Assembly: GCA_029212955.1 (NCBI GenBank)
Contig: JARGOW010000090.1
Span: 1 to 9,866 of the forward strand
Source: Planctomycetota bacterium
GTDB taxonomy: Bacteria; Planctomycetota; UBA1135; GCA-002686595
Reading direction: 5' to 3'
Length of the DNA stretch: 9,866 bases
Shown here: positions 7,446 to 9,866 of the stretch, piece after piece
How the letters are laid out: each line of letters begins with the position of its first letter
Numbering within the stretch: the first letter of the stretch is position 1
Notes under the pieces: generated by a model
What the model was told of the DNA's origin: nothing
Seen by the model: only the letters and a program-made list of their open reading frames with translations
The model's database searches: none
Made by a program: the position numbers and the translations under genes

Positions 7446-9047
7446 TCAGCCCGTTACTCGGTCCCAGGACAGGTCGAAGCGGGCTAGGTATTTGCGGAGG
7501 CGGTCGCCGTCGTTTGTGGTTTTGCGTTTGGTGCGGGAGATGGCGAAGAGTTTGCGGCCGGCTTCGGCTTGGGTTTTGCTGGCCCGGCACGTTTGCAGGG
7601 CGTATTCGAGGCTGGGGCGTTCGAAGGGGTCGATGGGAGCGTCGGGGAGCAGTTCGTCCAGGATGGGGGTGGCGCCGGAGGCGGTGGGGCCTTCCAGGTT
7701 TTGCCAGGAGGTTTTGAGGCGTCCGATTTCTTCGTCCACCAGATCCGTGGAAATTCGGCCGCCTTCGGATAGGGTGGAAAGGCGGCGCAGGGCCGAGCCG
7801 AAGTCGCGGAAGTTGGCGCGCCAGGTGGCTTGGGTGGAAGTGGCAAAGTCCAGGAAGCGGGTGCGGGCTTCCTTGTTGAAGACCACGGTCTTGCCCCGCG
7901 CCTCACCGATGGATGCGAGCTCGTAGTCCATGTTGGGTTCCAGGTCTTCCGTGCGGTCCTTGAGCGAGGGCAGCTCGAAGCTCCACAGGTCGATGCGCGC
8001 GAGCAGGTCCTCGCGGAAGGTTCCCGCGCGCACGGCTTCGCCCAGATTTCGGTTGGTGCCGGCGAGCAGTTGGAAATTGGAGTGAACGGGGGTGTCCGAG
8101 CCTAGGGGCACGAACCAGCCCTCTTCCAGGGCACGCAGCAACATGGCTTGTTCGTCCAGGCCGAGTTCGCCGATCTCATCCAAGAAGAGCACGCCCTTGT
8201 CGGCCTTGCGAAGCAGTCCATCGCGGTCCTTGAGCGCGCCGGTGAAAGCGCCTTTGGTGTGGCCGAAGAGTGTGGACATGGCCGCATCGCCGCGCAGGGT
8301 GGCGCAGTTGACTTCGACAAAGCCACCGGCGATCCCCCGGTCCCTCTGCTTGAGTTCGAATACCCTGCGGGCCAGGCGTGTCTTGCCCACGCCCGTGGCC
8401 CCGGTCAATAGGATGGCGTCATCGGAGCGCTGGGATACCTGCTCGATGCGATCCATGAGTGCGTTGAATCCCCGGTTGCGCGTGGGGATACCGCTCTTGA
8501 GGAAGTCCACGCCCTCCTGGCGCTCCTTCTCAAAGCGCGTGGCGAGCAGGTCGTAGCGTGAAAGGTCCAGGTCGATGATCGTGTAGGTGCCCTGGGTGGC
8601 GTGTCCACGCTTGCGTTGGTTGTTCGGCGGAGAGGTTTGTACCAGGCGCCCGGGGATGCGACCGGTCTCAACGAGCAGGAACAGGCAGATCTGGACCACG
8701 TGGGTGCCCGTGGTCATGTGGATCAGGTAGTCCTCAGCCTCCGGGTCAAACGGGTAGCTCTCGGCGAAGTCGAGAAGGGAGGCGTAGACCTCGGCGAAGT
8801 CCCAGGGGTCGCGCTGGCCCACGGTCAGGCGCTGGACTTCCGTGGTGGGTGAGACGGACTGGATGTCTTCTTCGACCACCTTTGCCAGCTTGGCGAACTT
8901 TCTATCGTGCAGGAGGACCAGGCGGGCGGGCTCCATGTCTTCCTGCTGAAAGAGGCTGACCGTGGGCCGCCAGCGCTCCCAGCGCTGGGGTCCGGTGGGG
9001 CGATCCAGGTTGACGCCCAGGTTGCTGATGATGACGGTGGGTTTCAT
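7446..9047 (-). CDS. rtcR: Sigma-54-dependent transcriptional activator of RNA repair, RtcR
   Basis: This 533-residue protein matches RtcR along its length. The N-terminal CARF-like sensor domain (about 1-185) carries QRWERWRPTVSLFQQE, the SVSPTTEV segment, WDFAEVYASLLDFA, YLIHMTTGTHVVQICLFLL and IDLDLSRYD. In known RtcR proteins this domain represses the ATPase until an RNA-damage ligand binds. The AAA+ domain (about 190-420) has Walker A GATGVGKT (216-223), the GAFTGA loop (266-271) that contacts sigma-54, and Walker B VLFLDEIGE (286-294). The C terminus has ATWRANFRDF and a DNA-binding region ending in RKTTNDGDRLRKYLARF. All key activator motifs are intact. It is divergent from rtcB, its usual target, across a 390-base region with a sigma-54 promoter match. 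The ATG at 9047 is followed by the expected MKPTVIISNLG start; the Shine-Dalgarno (GAAG) is weak. Confidence 0.97.
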   Translation of the reverse strand: MKPTVIISNLGVNLDRPTGPQRWERWRPTVSLFQQEDMEPARLVLLHDRKFAKLAKVVEEDIQSVSPTTEVQRLTVGQRDPWDFAEVYASLLDFAESYPFDPEAEDYLIHMTTGTHVVQICLFLLVETGRIPGRLVQTSPPNNQRKRGHATQGTYTIIDLDLSRYDLLATRFEKERQEGVDFLKSGIPTRNRGFNALMDRIEQVSQRSDDAILLTGATGVGKTRLARRVFELKQRDRGIAGGFVEVNCATLRGDAAMSTLFGHTKGAFTGALKDRDGLLRKADKGVLFLDEIGELGLDEQAMLLRALEEGWFVPLGSDTPVHSNFQLLAGTNRNLGEAVRAGTFREDLLARIDLWSFELPSLKDRTEDLEPNMDYELASIGEARGKTVVFNKEARTRFLDFATSTQATWRANFRDFGSALRRLSTLSEGGRISTDLVDEEIGRLKTSWQNLEGPTASGATPILDELLPDAPIDPFERPSLEYALQTCRASKTQAEAGRKLFAISRTKRKTTNDGDRLRKYLARFDLSWDRVTG

Positions 9048-9058
9048 GGCGACTTCGG

Positions 9059-9083
9059 TATCGGGTGCGATATAGGAGTATCG
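9059..9083. promoter_or_regulatory. TATCG/CGATA half-site cluster, possible RtcR binding site
   Basis: Three alternating half-sites occur: TATCG (9059-9063), CGATA (9068-9072) and TATCG (9079-9083). They form two overlapping inverted repeats with spacers of four and six bases. The cluster lies 110-134 bases upstream of the sigma-54 promoter match, a usual distance for a sigma-54 enhancer site, and covers the candidate rtcR -10. Assignment to RtcR is inference from position and symmetry; I do not know the binding consensus for this RtcR. Confidence 0.3.
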
Positions 9084-9105
9084 GTATGGTGGAGTGGTTT
9101 GGCAA
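9077..9105 (-). promoter_or_regulatory. Candidate sigma-70-type promoter for rtcR
   Basis: Read on the minus strand, TTGCCA (complement of 9100-9105) and GATACT (complement of 9077-9082) are separated by 17 bases. They match the sigma-70 -35 in five of six positions and the -10 in four of six. Transcription would start near 9070, about 23 bases before the rtcR ATG. The -10 overlaps a TATCG half-site, which would allow autoregulation. The match is moderate and the housekeeping consensus of this organism is unknown. Confidence 0.35.
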
Positions 9106-9192
9106 AGGGCGAAGGGGACCGGACTGACGATTGAGGCGTAATTGGTTTGCGTGTAATAGTTTATGGGTTTCTTTTGGCCGCCCCGTGGGCGT

Positions 9193-9208
9193 TGGCACGC
9201 CCCTCGCT
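9193..9208 (+). promoter_or_regulatory. rtcB: Sigma-54 promoter (-24/-12) for rtcB
   Basis: TGGCAC (9193-9198), five bases, then TCGCT (9204-9208) match the sigma-54 pattern TGGCAC-N5-TTGCW at all the -24 bases, with the invariant GC of the -12 element in register (9206-9207). It faces rtcB, and its neighbour rtcR encodes a GAFTGA-bearing sigma-54 activator. Transcription should begin around 9218-9220, giving a leader of about 220 bases before rtcB. Confidence 0.75.
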
Positions 9209-9218
9209 AAAGGGCTGG

Positions 9219-9437
9219 CATGGAAACAGCCCCGACATGGCCGGTAGCCCTTGTGGCCCAGCCATGGTCCGGTAGCCCTTGAGGCACGGACGAGGGGTCG
9301 CCGCGGAATGACCCGCGGCTCCTTATTGGGCGACCCGGTGGCTGCAGCCGGGTCGCCCGGGCCGGTCGGACCCGAAGGGGCGATATCAAAGGCTCGCATT
9401 CAACCCGCAGCAGAGCCCACAATCCGTGGAAGACGAC
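9219..9437 (+). promoter_or_regulatory. Predicted structured 5' leader of rtcB
   Basis: Between the predicted start of transcription and the rtcB ATG there is no credible gene, but there are several hairpins. These include GCCGCGG/CCGCGGC (9300-9306 region with 9313-9319, loop AATGAC) and a perfect 11-base stem GGGCGACCCGG (9328-9338) with CCGGGTCGCCC (9348-9358). The segment GGCGACCC (9329-9336) can alternatively pair with an upstream GGGTCGCC (9295-9302), and CGGGTC (9349-9354) can alternatively pair with GACCCG (9369-9374). No T tract follows, so it is not a simple terminator. A 5' regulatory element or a processed small RNA is possible. The leader boundaries depend on the sigma-54 promoter call. 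Confidence 0.5.
9236..9285 (+). repeat. Tandem imperfect repeat in the rtcB leader
   Basis: Two copies of a roughly 22-base unit start at 9236 and 9263. Each holds CATGG, then CCGGTAGCCCTTG (9241-9253 and 9269-9281), then TGGC or AGGC. The 13-base core is identical and repeats with a period of 28. The AGCCCTT in each core (9246-9252, 9274-9280) is complementary to AAGGGCT at 9210-9216. The repeat lies inside the predicted rtcB transcript or straddles its 5' part. Its function is unknown. Confidence 0.7.
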
Positions 9438-9866
9438 ATGCATCACAGCGAACACAACTACGACACCCTCGAAGGTTCTCGCGTCCCCGTGAAGGCTTGG
9501 ACCCGCGGGGTTCAGCTCGCGGACAATGCGCGCAAGCAGCTCTTGAACAGCGCCCAGTTGCCCATCGTGCACAGCCACATCGCGGTCATGCCCGACGTGC
9601 ACTGGGGCCTGGGCGCCACCATCGGTTCGGTGATCCCCACCCTGGGGGCCATCGTGCCCGCGGCGGTGGGCGTGGACATCGGCTGCGGCATGATGGCGAC
9701 GCGCACCACCTTGAAGGCCAGCGACCTGCCCGACGACCTCAAGCCCATGCGCAACACGATCGAGCGTGCGGTGCCCCACGGGCGCACGGCCGGTCGGCGC
9801 AAGGACAAGGGATCCTGGTGGGACGTGCCCACCCGGGCCAGCAACCTTTGGAAAGAACACCTGAAC
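9438..9866 (+). CDS. rtcB: RNA-splicing ligase RtcB (5' part, runs off the window)
   Basis: The first 143 residues of an enzyme usually about 400 or more long are present. RtcB joins RNA ends bearing a 3'-phosphate or 2',3'-cyclic phosphate to 5'-hydroxyl ends, using GTP and Mn2+, and repairs or splices tRNA and other RNAs in the cytosol. Diagnostic segments are VPVKAWTRGV (16-25), HIAVMPDVHWGLGATIGSVIPT (47-68) and GVDIGCGM (78-85), in which Asp80 and Cys83 correspond to metal ligands in characterised RtcB. AVPHGRTAGR (111-120) is also typical. The ATG at 9438 has GGAAG six to ten bases upstream; an in-frame GTG at 9426 is an alternative start four codons earlier. Codon use matches the neighbours. 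It is expected to be switched on by RtcR through the sigma-54 promoter. Whether rtcA or other RNA-repair genes follow cannot be seen. Confidence 0.97.
   Translation, partial: MHHSEHNYDTLEGSRVPVKAWTRGVQLADNARKQLLNSAQLPIVHSHIAVMPDVHWGLGATIGSVIPTLGAIVPAAVGVDIGCGMMATRTTLKASDLPDDLKPMRNTIERAVPHGRTAGRRKDKGSWWDVPTRASNLWKEHLN

Noticed and set aside
9219..9230. Second sigma-54-like match TGGCAT-GGAAA-CAGCC (from 9217)
   Set aside because: Its -12 element is poor and it has one mismatch in the -24 element; the match at 9193 is clearly better.
9237..9275. 12-codon reading frame ATG...TAG in the rtcB leader as a leader peptide
   Set aside because: There is no Shine-Dalgarno before it, and its stop and second ATG simply come from the repeated CATGG-CCGGTAG unit.
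8902..9399. 165-codon minus-strand frame across the rtcR-rtcB divergent region
   Set aside because: It overlaps the start of rtcR in another frame and crosses the sigma-54 promoter; its composition looks like a GC-rich shadow, and repeated residues come from the DNA repeat.

Overview
The window is a GC-rich, densely coded bacterial chromosome segment. It has no rRNA, tRNA, CRISPR array or insertion sequence that I can recognise. The gene set (class II asparagine synthetase, PLP cysteine synthase, NMO/PfaD-type flavoprotein, acyltransferase-3, ECF sigma factor, sigma-54 activator RtcR, RNA ligase RtcB) suggests a free-living Gram-negative-type bacterium. The phylum cannot be fixed from the sequence. 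Planctomycetota, Myxococcota or a similar high-GC group would fit, but that is a guess.

Left half, plus strand (225-6517). The genes are asnB (glutamine-dependent asparagine synthetase), a cysteine-synthase-family gene broken by a frameshift just after its PLP lysine, a nitronate-monooxygenase/PfaD-type flavoprotein, and a polytopic acyltransferase-3 membrane protein. They share a strand but are separated by 170-250 base gaps. Strong terminator-like hairpins follow the cysteine synthase (3367-3407) and the flavoprotein (5020-5061), so this looks like separately transcribed housekeeping or accessory genes rather than one operon.

Right half (6528-9866). This is an RNA-repair locus. rtcR runs leftward (9047-7446) and rtcB runs rightward from 9438 and leaves the window after 143 codons. 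The 390-base divergent region between them holds a good sigma-54 promoter match facing rtcB, a sigma-70-like promoter candidate facing rtcR, a cluster of TATCG/CGATA half-sites that could bind RtcR, and a predicted leader of about 220 bases before rtcB. That leader contains a duplicated CCGGTAGCCCTTG motif and several strong hairpins, some mutually exclusive. Downstream of rtcR on the same strand, after 64 bases, come an ECF sigma factor and a 97-residue two-helix membrane protein that overlap as ATGA and are almost certainly translationally coupled.

How it may work together: RtcR is known in other bacteria as a CARF-domain sigma-54 activator that senses RNA-damage products and turns on RtcB, which ligates 2',3'-cyclic-phosphate or 3'-phosphate RNA ends to 5'-OH ends. 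The unusual parts here are the long structured rtcB leader and the ECF sigma/membrane protein pair lying behind rtcR.
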